Under the pieces are notes generated by a model that saw nothing but the letters and a program-made list of their open reading frames with translations, did no database searches and had not been told where the DNA came from. Shown here piece by piece: positions 7,466 through 17,800 of a stretch of 31,802 nt of DNA. Location of the stretch: NCBI GenBank assembly GCA_035516035.1, contig DATJAS010000100.1, positions 1 to 31,802 of the forward strand, written 5' to 3'. Made by a program: the position numbers and the translations under genes. Origin of the DNA: Fen-1273 sp035516035. GTDB lineage: Bacteria; Bacteroidota; Ignavibacteria; UBA10030; UBA6906. Every line of letters starts with the position of its first letter. Within the stretch, counting starts at the first letter, position 1.

Positions 7466-10400
7466 ATGAAATCCAACCCGAAGTCCGGGCTGCGGACATC
7501 AGAATCACGGCGGGAACGCGACGACTACCGGGAGATATTCCGACAGCACCCAGTTCCCCTCATGATCTGTGCTCCGGCAACGCACGACATCCTCGATGTC
7601 AACGACGCGACGGTACGCGCCTATGGCTACACGCGGAAACAGATCCTCGCGTTGAGGCTGGACGACCTCATTGCTCCCGCGACCGGCGTCCCCCCGCCCC
7701 CCGGAAGGACCGTGCGCCGGCGAACGTCGATGTTCTCGGGCGAGCAGACTCATGCCCGCCGAGACGGCCGTGTGATGCACGTCTCCCTCACCTCGCGGGA
7801 AATTCGATTCCGCGGACGCGGGGCGAGGCTTGTCCATGCGCAGGACGTCACGGAACGAACGCAGATCGAACATCAGCTTGCCCTGATGAGCCGACTGTAT
7901 GCCACGCTGAGCCAGGTCAACCAGACGATCGTGCGGGTGCGCGAGCGGGAGGAGTTGTTTCAGTCGATCTGCGGCGTGGCAGGCCGCTTCGGCGAATTCC
8001 CCCTCGTATGGATCGCGCTATTCGACGAGTCCACGGGTGATCTGCGGCCGGCTGCCGCGTACGGCATGGACGTGACGCACTGGCCTTACCCCGTTGCCAA
8101 CGTCAGGACTGGCGCGCTGAGAGAGAGCCTCTCGGCGGAGGCGTTCCGGTCGTCGAAGGTGGTCACGAGCGAGGATATCTCCGCCGACAGCAGGCTGACG
8201 ACCGTCCTGGATCACATCAAGGGACGCCCGTACCGATCTTCGGCATCGGTCCCGTTTCAGCTTGGCGGGAAAACCATCGGGGTTCTCAACCTCCTCTCGG
8301 CAACCCCGGGCATCTTCCGATCCAGCAACGAACTCAAGCTGCTCAGGGAAATGGGAACCGACATTTCCTACGCGCTGGACAGGATATCCGCCGAACAGAA
8401 AGAACGGGAGGAGGAGGAGCGGCTCCGATCCAGAGACCGCACGATCCGCACGTTCGTGGAGCAGGCGCCCGCCGCAATCGCGGTTTTCGACCGCGAGATG
8501 CGCTACATCGCCACCAGCCGGCGCTACCTCAGCGACTATCACCTCGCCGATCAACCCGTCATCGGCCGATCCCACTACGAGCTGTTCCCCGAGATTCCGG
8601 AGCGATGGAAAGAAATACACCGGCGGTGTCTCGCCGGAGCCGTCGAGTCCGCGGAAGACGACGCGTTTCCCCGTGCAGACGGATCGGTCGACTGGGTTCA
8701 GTGGGAAGTTCACCCCTGGTACGAAACCGCGGGCTCGATCGGCGGGATCATCCTCTTCTCACAGGTGGTGACGCGCCAAAAGAAAGCGGAGGAGCAACTG
8801 CGCGAAAGCGAACGACGTTTCCGCCAGCTGTTCGACAACGCCCCGGTGGGCTACCATGAGATCGACGAGGACGGACGGATCGTCCACGTCAACCGGACCG
8901 AGCTTGACATGCTCGGCTACTCTCTCGACGACATGCGCCATCACTACGTGTGGGAATTCGTCGAGGACGGGGCATCATCCCGCGCGGCCTTCGCCGCAAA
9001 GCTCGCGGGCGCCGCAACCACCGACAATGGATACGAGCGCGTCTTCAGGCGCAGGAACGGAGGAACGCTCAGCGTTCTCCTCAAGGACAGAGTCCTTCGC
9101 GACCAGTCCGGCAGGATCACGGGGGTGCGATCGGCGCTCCAGGACATCAGCGACCGCAAGGCCGCCGAACGCGAGCTGCGCCTCATGGGGCATTCTGTCG
9201 CTTCGGCGCAGGACTGCATCGCCATTACCGACCTTGAGCACAGGATTCTCTACGTCAATCGTGCCGTCACGTCGGTCTACGGTCACCGGGCCGACGAGCT
9301 GTACGGGAGGGAAATCTTCACGCTCTCATCCGTCCACACGCCCCCCGCGTCCACGGCAGAACGACTCGATGAGACGCTGAAGGGGGGCTGGCACGGCGAG
9401 GTGGTCAACAGGCGAAAGGACGGCAGCGAATTCCCTGTGGAGGTCTGGACATCCATCGTCCGGGACGAATTCGACATACCCGTGGCCGTGCTCTATGTCG
9501 CCCGCGACATCACCGAACGCAAGGAAGCCGAGGAGAGGATCCGGCAAACGGAATCCCAGTTCCGTCTGATCGCAGAGAACGTCACCGACCTTATCGCCGT
9601 GCTGGATCCCCGGGGAACGCGGGTGTATCTTAGCCCTTCGTACAGGAGCGTTCTGACTGATCCCGATGCGATGATCGGGACGGACGGCTTCAGCGACGTC
9701 CACCCCGGCGACCGCGACCGGGTGCTGGGGCTGTTCCGCACGATCTCCACGACGGGCGCTCCCGTCAGGGGAGAGTACCGGACAATCCGCGCTGACGGCA
9801 TCGAACGCATGATCGAAGCACGCGCCAGCGCGGTGCGGGGCCCGGATGGCAGCGTTGTGCAGGTCGTTATCGTCTCCCGCGACGTGACGGAGGAGAAGAG
9901 AATTGCCGCCCAGTTCCTTCGCGCACAGCGCATGGAGAGCGTCGGGACACTCGCCAGCGGCATCGCGCACGATCTGAACAACGTCCTCGCACCCATCATG
10001 ATGTCGATCGAGGTCCTCAAGGCCAGGATTCCCGGTCCCGCCGCACACAGGGTGTTGAACACGATCGAAGCGGCTGCAAAGCGGGGCTCCGACATCGTCC
10101 GGCAGGTGCTCGCATTCGGGCGGGGCGTCGCGGGCGACCACATCCCCGTCCAGCCCCGTCACGTCATCGGCGAAGTGGTCAAAATCGCGCGCGAGACATT
10201 CCCCCGGTCGATCGACCTCGCCTGGGTCCTCCCGCGGGACATCTGGACGATTATGGCAGACCCGACACAGCTCCACCAGGTCCTCCTGAACATCTTCGTC
10301 AATGCGCGCGACGCGATGCCGCATGGAGGGACGCTCGCGATTTCCGCGGAGAACGTGACCGTGGACGACACGTTCGTCCGGATGCACCCGGAGGCAAAGC

Positions 10401-11044
10401 TGGGCACGTACATCGCGATCTCCATCAGCGATTCCGGCGAGGGGATACCCGCGGAAATCCGGGAGAAGATCTTCGAGCCGTTCTTTACGACAAAGGAGGT
10501 CGGGAAAGGAACGGGGCTCGGTCTCTCCACCACGCTGGCCATCGTCAAAAGCCACGGGGGGTTCATCAACCTCTACTCCGAGGTATCGAAGGGAACGACG
10601 TTCAAGATCTACTTCCCGGCGACCCCCGCGGCCCCGGACGCCATCGACGACGACGCGACGAGCGATCTGCCGATGGGACACGGCGAGCTGGTCCTCGTGA
10701 TCGACGACGAGGCGGCGATCAGGGAAATCACGAAAGAGACGCTGGAGGCCTACGGGTACAGCGTCCTCACGGCGCGCGACGGCCAGGAGGGGGTGGCGGT
10801 CTTCGCCGACCATATGGACGATGTCCGGGTTGTCGTCACCGACGTCATGATGCCGGTGATGGACGGCTCCGCGGCCATCCTCGCGCTCCGGCGGCTCAGG
10901 GGCGACGTGCGGATCATCGCCACGAGCGGACTGACGACAAAGGAGCGCGTCGACGGGACATCCGACCCGGCGGTGAAAGCGTTCATCGCGAAGCCGTACA
11001 CGGCCGCGCAGTTGCTGAGGGCGCTCTCCCAGACAATCCAGTGA
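7466..11044 (+). CDS. Soluble multi-PAS/GAF hybrid histidine kinase with C-terminal receiver
   Basis: 1192 residues, starting at ATG 7466 behind GGGAGTG. No signal peptide or transmembrane helix is seen, so it should be cytoplasmic. Order: PAS (about 20-125), GAF (about 150-310), then PAS domains starting near 325, 447, 571 and 695. The HisKA domain has His835 in the HDLNN form of the H box. The ATPase contains DSGEGIP and GTGLGLST (about 990-1040), and the C-terminal receiver has VIDDEA, Asp1126 (VVTDVMMP) and AKPY. The HDLNN box is typical of kinases that phosphorylate their own or stand-alone receivers. Several PAS modules suggest integration of small-molecule, redox or light cues, but no cofactor-specific residue can be assigned by eye. 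Confidence 0.9.
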   Translation: MKSNPKSGLRTSESRRERDDYREIFRQHPVPLMICAPATHDILDVNDATVRAYGYTRKQILALRLDDLIAPATGVPPPPGRTVRRRTSMFSGEQTHARRDGRVMHVSLTSREIRFRGRGARLVHAQDVTERTQIEHQLALMSRLYATLSQVNQTIVRVREREELFQSICGVAGRFGEFPLVWIALFDESTGDLRPAAAYGMDVTHWPYPVANVRTGALRESLSAEAFRSSKVVTSEDISADSRLTTVLDHIKGRPYRSSASVPFQLGGKTIGVLNLLSATPGIFRSSNELKLLREMGTDISYALDRISAEQKEREEEERLRSRDRTIRTFVEQAPAAIAVFDREMRYIATSRRYLSDYHLADQPVIGRSHYELFPEIPERWKEIHRRCLAGAVESAEDDAFPRADGSVDWVQWEVHPWYETAGSIGGIILFSQVVTRQKKAEEQLRESERRFRQLFDNAPVGYHEIDEDGRIVHVNRTELDMLGYSLDDMRHHYVWEFVEDGASSRAAFAAKLAGAATTDNGYERVFRRRNGGTLSVLLKDRVLRDQSGRITGVRSALQDISDRKAAERELRLMGHSVASAQDCIAITDLEHRILYVNRAVTSVYGHRADELYGREIFTLSSVHTPPASTAERLDETLKGGWHGEVVNRRKDGSEFPVEVWTSIVRDEFDIPVAVLYVARDITERKEAEERIRQTESQFRLIAENVTDLIAVLDPRGTRVYLSPSYRSVLTDPDAMIGTDGFSDVHPGDRDRVLGLFRTISTTGAPVRGEYRTIRADGIERMIEARASAVRGPDGSVVQVVIVSRDVTEEKRIAAQFLRAQRMESVGTLASGIAHDLNNVLAPIMMSIEVLKARIPGPAAHRVLNTIEAAAKRGSDIVRQVLAFGRGVAGDHIPVQPRHVIGEVVKIARETFPRSIDLAWVLPRDIWTIMADPTQLHQVLLNIFVNARDAMPHGGTLAISAENVTVDDTFVRMHPEAKLGTYIAISISDSGEGIPAEIREKIFEPFFTTKEVGKGTGLGLSTTLAIVKSHGGFINLYSEVSKGTTFKIYFPATPAAPDAIDDDATSDLPMGHGELVLVIDDEAAIREITKETLEAYGYSVLTARDGQEGVAVFADHMDDVRVVVTDVMMPVMDGSAAILALRRLRGDVRIIATSGLTTKERVDGTSDPAVKAFIAKPYTAAQLLRALSQTIQ

Positions 11045-11089
11045 GGACCGCCCGCTTGCATTTTGCGCCGAGTTTGTTTTCATACCGGC

Positions 11090-11968
11090 ATGAAATACGG
11101 AGCGCACTGCTACCTCTTTACGGACCGCTGGTCCGACGAGCGGCTCGATCTCCTCGACACGGCGCGCGAACTCGGGCTTGACATGTTCGAGCTGTCGGTG
11201 GGCGATGACATTCTTTTTGACAGGAAGAAGACGCGGGAAAGGGCAGCGGCACTGGGACTCGACCTCCTCGTCGGTCCCGGCGGCGTCTGGCCCCTCGAGT
11301 GCGACCTCTCGGCGGACGATCCCGGGGACCGCGCGCGCGGGCTCGCCTGGCACATGCGGCAGGTGGACACGGCGGCGGACATCGGCGCAGTGGCGTACTG
11401 CGGCGCGATGTACGCCCATCCCGGCGTCGTCAAGCGCCGCCGCCCGCCGGGGGACGAGTACCCGAGGACCGCGGAAGGGCTGCACCGGCTGGCCGAGTAC
11501 GCGGCGGAGAAGGGCGTACTCATCGCCCTCGAGCCGATGAGCCATTTCCGCACACACCTCGTCAACACGCCCGGGGAGATGATGAGGCTGATCCGCCTGG
11601 CCGACCACCCGGGACTGCGCGTGCTGTTCGACACGTACCATATCGTGACAGAAATCCGCGCCTACGCACCGGCGATCCGAACGGTCGCATCCCGGCTCTT
11701 CGCGATCCATGCCTGCGAGAACGACAGGGGAGTGCCGGGGGGCGGGCTCGTCCCGTGGGATGAGATCTTCTCCGTGTTGAGGGAGATCGGCTTCGACGGG
11801 TATATCGGGCTGGAAGGGTACAACTCGTCAATCGACGACTTCGCGTTCCGGAGGGGGATGTTTCACAACGTGTGTCCCGACGGGAAGGCGTTCGTGGAGG
11901 AGGGGATCGGGTTCCTGAGGAGGGTTGAAGCCGATTGCCGCGTCGCTGAAAAGCGCTCCTCGCAATGA
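11090..11968 (+). CDS. Sugar phosphate isomerase/epimerase (xylose isomerase-like TIM barrel)
   Basis: 292 residues of the D-tagatose/D-psicose 3-epimerase-like family. The four metal ligands expected in the barrel are visible: Glu148 (ALEPMSHF), Asp181 (LFDTYHI), His207 (AIHACEN) and Glu242 (GLEGYN). The NDRGVPGGGLVPWDEI segment after His207 matches the substrate loop of ketose 3-epimerases. It likely interconverts ketoses or related polyols; the substrate is not predictable. The start at ATG 11090 fits the family N-terminus (KYGAHCYLF) but has no clear Shine-Dalgarno. The last 12 or so codons and the TGA stop lie within a copy of the dispersed repeat (11933-11971), so the natural C-terminus has been replaced or extended. 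Confidence 0.82.
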   Translation: MKYGAHCYLFTDRWSDERLDLLDTARELGLDMFELSVGDDILFDRKKTRERAAALGLDLLVGPGGVWPLECDLSADDPGDRARGLAWHMRQVDTAADIGAVAYCGAMYAHPGVVKRRRPPGDEYPRTAEGLHRLAEYAAEKGVLIALEPMSHFRTHLVNTPGEMMRLIRLADHPGLRVLFDTYHIVTEIRAYAPAIRTVASRLFAIHACENDRGVPGGGLVPWDEIFSVLREIGFDGYIGLEGYNSSIDDFAFRRGMFHNVCPDGKAFVEEGIGFLRRVEADCRVAEKRSSQ

Positions 11969-12012
11969 CGGAGATTGCTTCGCGGCGCCTTCGGCGCCGC
12001 TCGCAATGACAG
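11933..12012 (+). repeat. Dispersed GATTGC...GCAATGAC repeat, tandem pair with hairpin
   Basis: The first unit runs from GATTGCCGCGTCGC (11933) to CTCGCAATGACGG (11971) and overlaps the end of the epimerase gene. The second runs from GATTGCTTCG (11974) to GCTCGCAATGACAGG (12013). The second contains a perfect 8-base stem, GCGGCGCC-TTC-GGCGCCGC, at 11982-12000. It sits between two convergent genes and could act as a bidirectional transcription barrier, although no T-run follows the stem. Confidence 0.8.
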
Positions 12013-12020
12013 GCTCGGGT

Positions 12021-14267
12021 TCAGTCCCCGGTGATCGTCAGCCCGCGTGAGCGGGAGAACGTCCGCACCATCTTCCTGTCGGTGACCTCGACGGTGACAG
12101 TGTACGTCCCGGTCGAAATCGGCGCGAGGTCGATCTTCGCGAGCTCGGCGGCGGTTTCGTCGTCCCCCGTGTGATCCTTCTGGTAGACCACCACGCTCGT
12201 CTCATCCGGTCCATCTTCACCCGGCGTCAGCAGCACGCGCGACCGCCAGGCTGTCTTCCCGTCGATGTCCTTCGTGAGATTATACGCCTGCCAGTAGACG
12301 TACAGGGGCTTGTTGCGCGGGGCCTGGTCGAACGGGCTGGCAATGACCTTCAGTCCCTCGATGTCGATGCTGCTTTTCGATCCCGAGGGGAGGAGGTATT
12401 CCACGTCGCTCATGATCGGGAGCCCCGCGGGAAACGAGGGGAGGCGGACTCGCATGTTCCAGTTCGACGCCATGTCCGCTCCCAGGGGCCTCGCCATCAT
12501 GGCGATCCTGACCGAATCGGGCGAGACGGTGAACCGGTACAGGTCGATGAACGACTCGGCCTCGCCGGCCCCGCGCGGGAGCGAGAGCGTGTCGAGCGAC
12601 GAGGCGAGGATCGTGCCGTCCTGACGGTTCATCGAGATGCCGACCTCCACGCGGGCATCGCGCACCGAATCGGGGAGGGCGTCCGCGATCTCACCGGCGG
12701 GGAGCGCATACGAGACGTTGACGAGCGTCTTCCCCCCCACCGTCCTGAACGACGCCAGGGTGTGCGGCATGGCGAAGACCTTCGTGTCCTTCTTCCACCG
12801 ATGCTCGTCGCTCGAGAGCCCGCCGGCGACCATGGTGGTCGATTCGTCGCGCAGCCGGTCCTCAAGCTCCCCCTGTTCCATCGCGTCCCCGTTCAGCAGC
12901 CTGCTGTACGTCTGGTCCCACATGACGAGATCTTCCCACATTCTCGGGTCGTCCGGGAAACTCGTCAGCCGCCAGTTGTTCCCCGCGGAGTTATTCTGCG
13001 TGAAGTAAAACATCCTGCGGGGGGAGCCCTCCCGGGCGTTGTAGAGCCAGGACTCGTTCAACTCCTCCCCGATCGTCCGCTGCACGTCGTCCGGCGGACC
13101 GTGCCGTATATAGATCAGCCCCTTGTCGTTGAACTCCTCGTTGAGCAGGAACGCCCGCGGAAAGTGGAGATAGTGGAGCTTGTCCGGATCGTTGAAGTGC
13201 GTCCTGAATCCATAATACTCGAATTCGCGCTCGGCCGTAACGATGCGGCGTTCGTGCTCCGCAAGCCGGACGTTCGTCCGCGACGCGGGGGACGGATTGC
13301 GGAGGTTCCAGAAGAGATGAAAGAAGAGCGCCTTCTTGCGATCGGAGACGAGCGAATCGTATTTCGCAATCTCCGCATCGGTGACGATGTACTTGATGTC
13401 TTCAAACAGGACCGCGGCGCCGAGCCAGGAATCGATCCGGTCGACGCCCCGCCAGTAGAGGGATTCTCCCGTGGCATCGTCGCCGAACGCGAATCGGATG
13501 CGCGCGAAGGACAGGCAGGCCGCCTGGAGCGGCACGCCGTGCCCGTGCTGCAGGAGCTCGTTCAGGATCCTCTCGGCGTCCTGGTAACGGCGCTCCCGGC
13601 GGAGGGCCTCCGCGGTGAAATAGAGGGCGAGGGGATCGCGCCTCCCGTCGAGCAGCTTGTAAATCTCGGGCGCGGGGGTGACGGCAACCGCGTACCGGTA
13701 CATTTTGAAGAGTCCGAGCGCGGGACCGTACAGGTGCGGTCGAAGGTCAATCTGGAGCCGCCCGAGGTCAAGCGCCCGTTCGAGGTCGTCACGGTACCGG
13801 TACAGGAGCGCAAGCTGGTAGAGCACGTCCTCGTAGAGCGAATCCCTGGCGATGACCCACTCGAAATTCTCCTGCGCCTTCCGCCATTGTCTCTGTCTGA
13901 GGAGCCAGGCAACCTGCGCGCCGTATTCACGCCGGGCGATGCCGCCGTAGTAGCGCGCCGCCATGTTCCCCGTGTCCCGGTCCGCGGCGTCATCGAACTG
14001 GTCGCACGCCTCCCCCCAGTCCCGTTGCTCCAGAGCGACTCTGCCGAGGCCGAGATGCGCGGCGAACGACCTCCTGTCGGCGTGCAGCACCCCTTCATAG
14101 ATTCCCTTCGCCCGGTCGACATCGCCGCGCCGCAGGCACAGGGCGGCCGCTTTCAGGGAATCAGGCTCGCCTGGTTCCTGGGAGAGCGCCGTCGTCGCGA
14201 AGGTGCCGGGGAGAATCAGCAGAAGCCCGGTGGTGTGAATGACCCTGGTGAGGGTTGTCAAAGGCAT
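12021..14267 (-). CDS. GWxTD domain-containing secreted protein with TPR-like N-terminal region
   Basis: 748 residues from ATG 14267. The N-terminus is a signal peptide (MPLTTLTRVIHTTGLLLILPGTF...). TPR-like helical repeats fill about residues 25-270. The GWxTD region (about 300-410) shows the FHLFWNLRNPSP segment, NVRLAEHERRI and the signature-like EFNDKGLIYIRHGPPDD; here the GW position itself is not conserved as Gly-Trp. A beta-rich C-terminal half ends TGTYTVTVEVTD, an Ig-like strand. The family is widespread in FCB bacteria and acidobacteria; its function is unknown. An earlier ATG at 14291 exists, but the promoter at 14292-14322 would start transcription at or after it, so 14267 is preferred. 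Confidence 0.82.
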   Translation of the reverse strand: MPLTTLTRVIHTTGLLLILPGTFATTALSQEPGEPDSLKAAALCLRRGDVDRAKGIYEGVLHADRRSFAAHLGLGRVALEQRDWGEACDQFDDAADRDTGNMAARYYGGIARREYGAQVAWLLRQRQWRKAQENFEWVIARDSLYEDVLYQLALLYRYRDDLERALDLGRLQIDLRPHLYGPALGLFKMYRYAVAVTPAPEIYKLLDGRRDPLALYFTAEALRRERRYQDAERILNELLQHGHGVPLQAACLSFARIRFAFGDDATGESLYWRGVDRIDSWLGAAVLFEDIKYIVTDAEIAKYDSLVSDRKKALFFHLFWNLRNPSPASRTNVRLAEHERRIVTAEREFEYYGFRTHFNDPDKLHYLHFPRAFLLNEEFNDKGLIYIRHGPPDDVQRTIGEELNESWLYNAREGSPRRMFYFTQNNSAGNNWRLTSFPDDPRMWEDLVMWDQTYSRLLNGDAMEQGELEDRLRDESTTMVAGGLSSDEHRWKKDTKVFAMPHTLASFRTVGGKTLVNVSYALPAGEIADALPDSVRDARVEVGISMNRQDGTILASSLDTLSLPRGAGEAESFIDLYRFTVSPDSVRIAMMARPLGADMASNWNMRVRLPSFPAGLPIMSDVEYLLPSGSKSSIDIEGLKVIASPFDQAPRNKPLYVYWQAYNLTKDIDGKTAWRSRVLLTPGEDGPDETSVVVYQKDHTGDDETAAELAKIDLAPISTGTYTVTVEVTDRKMVRTFSRSRGLTITGD

Positions 14268-14291
14268 CACCACGTGGTTGTGCCCCCGCAT

Positions 14292-14322
14292 TCAATGTAG
14301 ACCGGCAGGGGGAAAGAGTCAA
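14292..14322 (-). promoter_or_regulatory. Promoter of the GWxTD gene
   Basis: On the minus strand, TTG (14322-14320) is followed by 20 bases and TACATTGA (14299-14292). Read as a classical promoter it is TTGACT-N17-TACATT, so it fits both models. It lies in the short gap between the DinB-like gene and the GWxTD gene. It implies that the GWxTD gene can be transcribed separately from the PhyH-VPS10-DinB run, and it argues for the downstream ATG at 14267. Confidence 0.55.
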
Positions 14323-14323
14323 T

Positions 14324-14863
14324 TCACGCCCGGGGGAACGAAGGCGATGCCATGACCCCCCGCATCTGCCTGAGATGTCTCTCTTCGTGCACTCCGGCAA
14401 AAGCAACCCACTGCCCGAGCGTCAGGTCGCCCAGCACGGGATGCTGGAATCGCACGGACGTCACATCGACCCGCTCAAGCCGGGGACGCAGCTCCACGAG
14501 TCCCGCCTGCACCGCGTGCATGTTCGCGAGCGAGTCAGCCGCGGTGACGCCGCCCGTCGGTTCCGATTGCGCCCGGGTCCGGATCTTGCCGTTGGCGCTG
14601 TCGCGGAAGCGCTCGTCAAGCGTGACTTCGACCGGGGCAGGGCCCTTCCCACCCGACTCCGCCTTCTCGGTAAGCGTCCGGATGAGCCTGAGCTGTCCCG
14701 TCTCCACGATGGAGAGGTGCTCGGCAATCTCCGCGATCGACCAGGCGCCGGGGGTGGGGTGAAAACCGAGCTGGGACGGCGAGAGGGGCTTCAAAGCGGC
14801 CTCGATTTCCGCGAGCACTTCGGCCTTGTCCGCAAAAATCTCGTCCAGGCTGCGGTACGTCAT
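14324..14863 (-). CDS. DinB-superfamily protein
   Basis: 179 residues. The four-helix DinB fold is suggested by the WSIAEIAEHL motif with His49 and the C-terminal HEERHLRQM with His159 and His163, the usual three-His metal site. Members include thiol-dependent transferases and many of unknown role, often with divalent metal. ATG 14863 overlaps the stop of the upstream VPS10-like gene as ATGA, indicating translational coupling; upstream ATG 14896 would lie inside that gene. The partner relationship with a large secreted repeat protein is unexplained, since this protein has no signal peptide. Confidence 0.78.
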   Translation of the reverse strand: MTYRSLDEIFADKAEVLAEIEAALKPLSPSQLGFHPTPGAWSIAEIAEHLSIVETGQLRLIRTLTEKAESGGKGPAPVEVTLDERFRDSANGKIRTRAQSEPTGGVTAADSLANMHAVQAGLVELRPRLERVDVTSVRFQHPVLGDLTLGQWVAFAGVHEERHLRQMRGVMASPSFPRA

Positions 14864-17800
14864 TTCGTCCACTCCGGAACTCTCCCCGGCGTCCACGGGG
14901 CACCGAGGCGCTCGAGCGACCCTTCAAGGTTCTTCAGCGTGACATCCACCAACACGCGCAGCCGCGCAAGCACCGGGGCGAATTCATCCCCCGCCGCGTT
15001 GTACGCGTCGATCTGCGTCTGCGTCGGCGCGCCGGAGGACTGCCACTCGTCGTCCACGATCCCGTTCACGATGTCCACGACGGACGCGGGAGCGGCCTCG
15101 CTGCGCGATGAGAGCGTGCGGTCCCCCTGGAGGATGCGCGCCGCATCGCGCAGTCCCGCCTCGAGCGAGTCGACCGTCGGGAGGAACGGGGCGGCCGGCG
15201 ACTGGAGATCGTGGAGCGATTTCCTGATCAGCTCGACCCGACCCTGCGCGCCGGTGACCAGGGCGGACGCCCCGAGGACCGCGCGCTGGAGCGAGGCGAC
15301 TCTCTTCTGGAACGCGAGGAGCGCGCCCCGGTCCGACGCGGGGAGCGAAGAATTGGAGAGGACCCGGGCGGTAAAGTCGACCGGCGCCCCGAGCTCACGC
15401 GCCTTCCCGTCGACGGTTTCCTCCAGCCTCACGCGATACTTTCCGGGCATCGCCAGCGGGGACTCATCTCCCGCGGCAAAGACATCGGCCGGCTCCTCGT
15501 GCAGCCGCGCCGGTTTGAGCGAGGCGTAACGCAGGTTCCAGGTCACCCTGTTGAAACCCCTGGACGCGGCGCCGTTGAGCCTCCGGACGACGTTGCCCGA
15601 TTCATCCGTCACCGTCAGCGTGATGGCAGGGGGTTCTTCCTCATCCTCTTTCTTGAGCTCTTCGTACGACGGATACGGGGGCGTCTCTCCCCTCTTCAGC
15701 ATCTCTTTCTCCCGTTCCTTCCTCAGCTCCTTCCTGGTCTTCGGCGCGTCTTTCAGGTAGTAGGTGATCGTGGCCCCGAAGGGCGGGTTCGGCGCCGTGA
15801 AGAACGACTCTCCCTGGAAGCCCTTCCCTGCAAGACCGTACGGCCGGGACTCGATATACATGAGCCCGTCCCTGACCGGAAACACGTGCGCATCCCTGCC
15901 CAGGAGATCGGGCGTGACCTCGCGCAGCGGCGTGTAGTCGTCCAGGACGTAGAACCCGCGACCGAACGTCCCGAGCACGAGGTCGTTCTCCCTCTGCTGG
16001 ATGGCGATGTCGCGGACCGCGATCGGCGGCAGGCCTCCCTTGAGCTGGACCCATTTCTTACCGCCGTCGACGGTGAAGAAACAGCCGAACTCGGTGCCGG
16101 CGAAGAGGAGGTTCCTGTCCCCCGGGTCCTCGGCGACGGAGTAGACCGTCCCCCGCTCGGGGAGATTTCCCTTCACCGGTTCCCACGAGCGGCCGGCGTC
16201 GCCGCTCCTGAGGAGGTACGGCCTGAAGTCGGCGTTCTTGTGGTTGTCGAACGACACGTACACAACGGCGGGATCGAGCGCAGAGGGCCGCACGCAGCTC
16301 ACGTACGTCCTTTCAGGGACGCCGGGAAACTTCTCCACCTTCCTCCACGTGGCGCCGCCATCTTCGGTCACCTGGAGGAGGCCGTCGTCGGTTCCCACGT
16401 ACAGGAGTCCCTCCCGCACCGGCGATTCGGCCAGCGAGACGCAGTTGCCGAACAGCGAGGTCGACGAATTCTTGGCGACGGCGTCAACGCCCCACACCTT
16501 CCCCATGACCGGGAGCGTGTTGCGGTCGATCCGCCGCGTGAGATCGGGACTCACCTTCTTCCAGGTGTTTCCCCGGTCGTCGCTGCGGAAGAGGAAATTC
16601 GCCGCGAAGTACAACCGGGTGTGCGAGTGAGGGCTGATGATTAACGGCGAATCCCAGTTCCAGCGATACGGGGATTCCCCCGCGGCTTCCCTGGGCTGGA
16701 TCCCCATCAGCTCACCGCTCTTTTTGTCAAAACGAACGAGCCCACCATACTGGGACTCGGAGTACACCGTGTTCGGATCCCGGGGGTCGATGCGCGAGAC
16801 GAACCCGTCTCCCGTGGCCGAGACGATCCAGTCGGCGTTCTGGATGCCTGTCGCGCTGATCGTGCGGGAAGGACCGCCGAGCGAGAAGTTGTCCTGCGTC
16901 CCCCCGTAGACGTTATAGAACGGCTCTGCGTAGTCCACGTCGACGCGGTAGAACTGCGTGATCGGGAGGTTGCTCTTGAACGCCCAGGTCTGGCCGCGGT
17001 CGAAGCTCTCGTACACCCCGCCGTCGCAGCCGTCCAGGTAGTGGTCCGTGTCCACGGGGTCCACCCAGAGGACGTGATTGTCCACGTGCTTGGATTTCTC
17101 CCCGAGATTGCGAAACGTCTTCCCCCCGTCGTCGGTCACTTTGAGGTTGACGTCCATGGAATAGACCCGGTCGGGGTCCGCGGGATCGCAGAAGATCCTG
17201 TTGTAGTACTGCGGGGCTCCCGCGACGTAGTCGCTCCGCTTCTCCCACGACTCCCCCCTGTCCGTCGACCGGAAGAATCCCCCCTTTCCGTTTGCGAGCT
17301 CGATGACGGCGTACACGGTGTCGGGATGGGAGGGGGAGATGGCAAGGCCGATGCGCCCCTTGTCTTCGTCGGGAATCCCCCTGGTCAGCTTCTTCCAGCT
17401 CGCGCCGGCGTCCGTGGATTTGTAGAGAGCACCCTCGGATCCGCCGTCGATGAGAGTCCAGACGTGCCGCCTGCGCTGATACGCGGCAGCAATGAGCACG
17501 TCGGGGTCGCGGGGGTCCATGACGATGTCGCTCACGCCGGTGTTCTCGCTGATCTTCAGGACCAGCACCCACGTCTTGCCCGCGTCCGTGGTCTTGTACA
17601 GGCCGCGGTCGCCTCCCGGTCCCCACAGGGGTCCCTGCGCCGCGACGTACGCGACAGAGGAATTGCGGGGATCGATGACGATCTTCCCGATATGCTCGGA
17701 TGATTTCAGGCCGACGTTTTCCCACGAGTTCCCGCCGTCCTCAGAGCGGTACACGCCGTCGCCGTACGAAACGCTCCTCTGGCTGTTGTACTCTCCCGTT

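Noticed and set aside
9326..11710. 794-residue open frame antisense to the five-PAS kinase
   Set aside because: It is the GC-rich shadow of a clearly conserved kinase; the translation is Arg/Asp/His/Pro/Val-rich with no recognisable motif.
12171..14300. 709-residue open frame antisense to the GWxTD gene
   Set aside because: It runs opposite a frame with a signal peptide and family motifs; its translation is low in hydrophobic order and matches nothing known.
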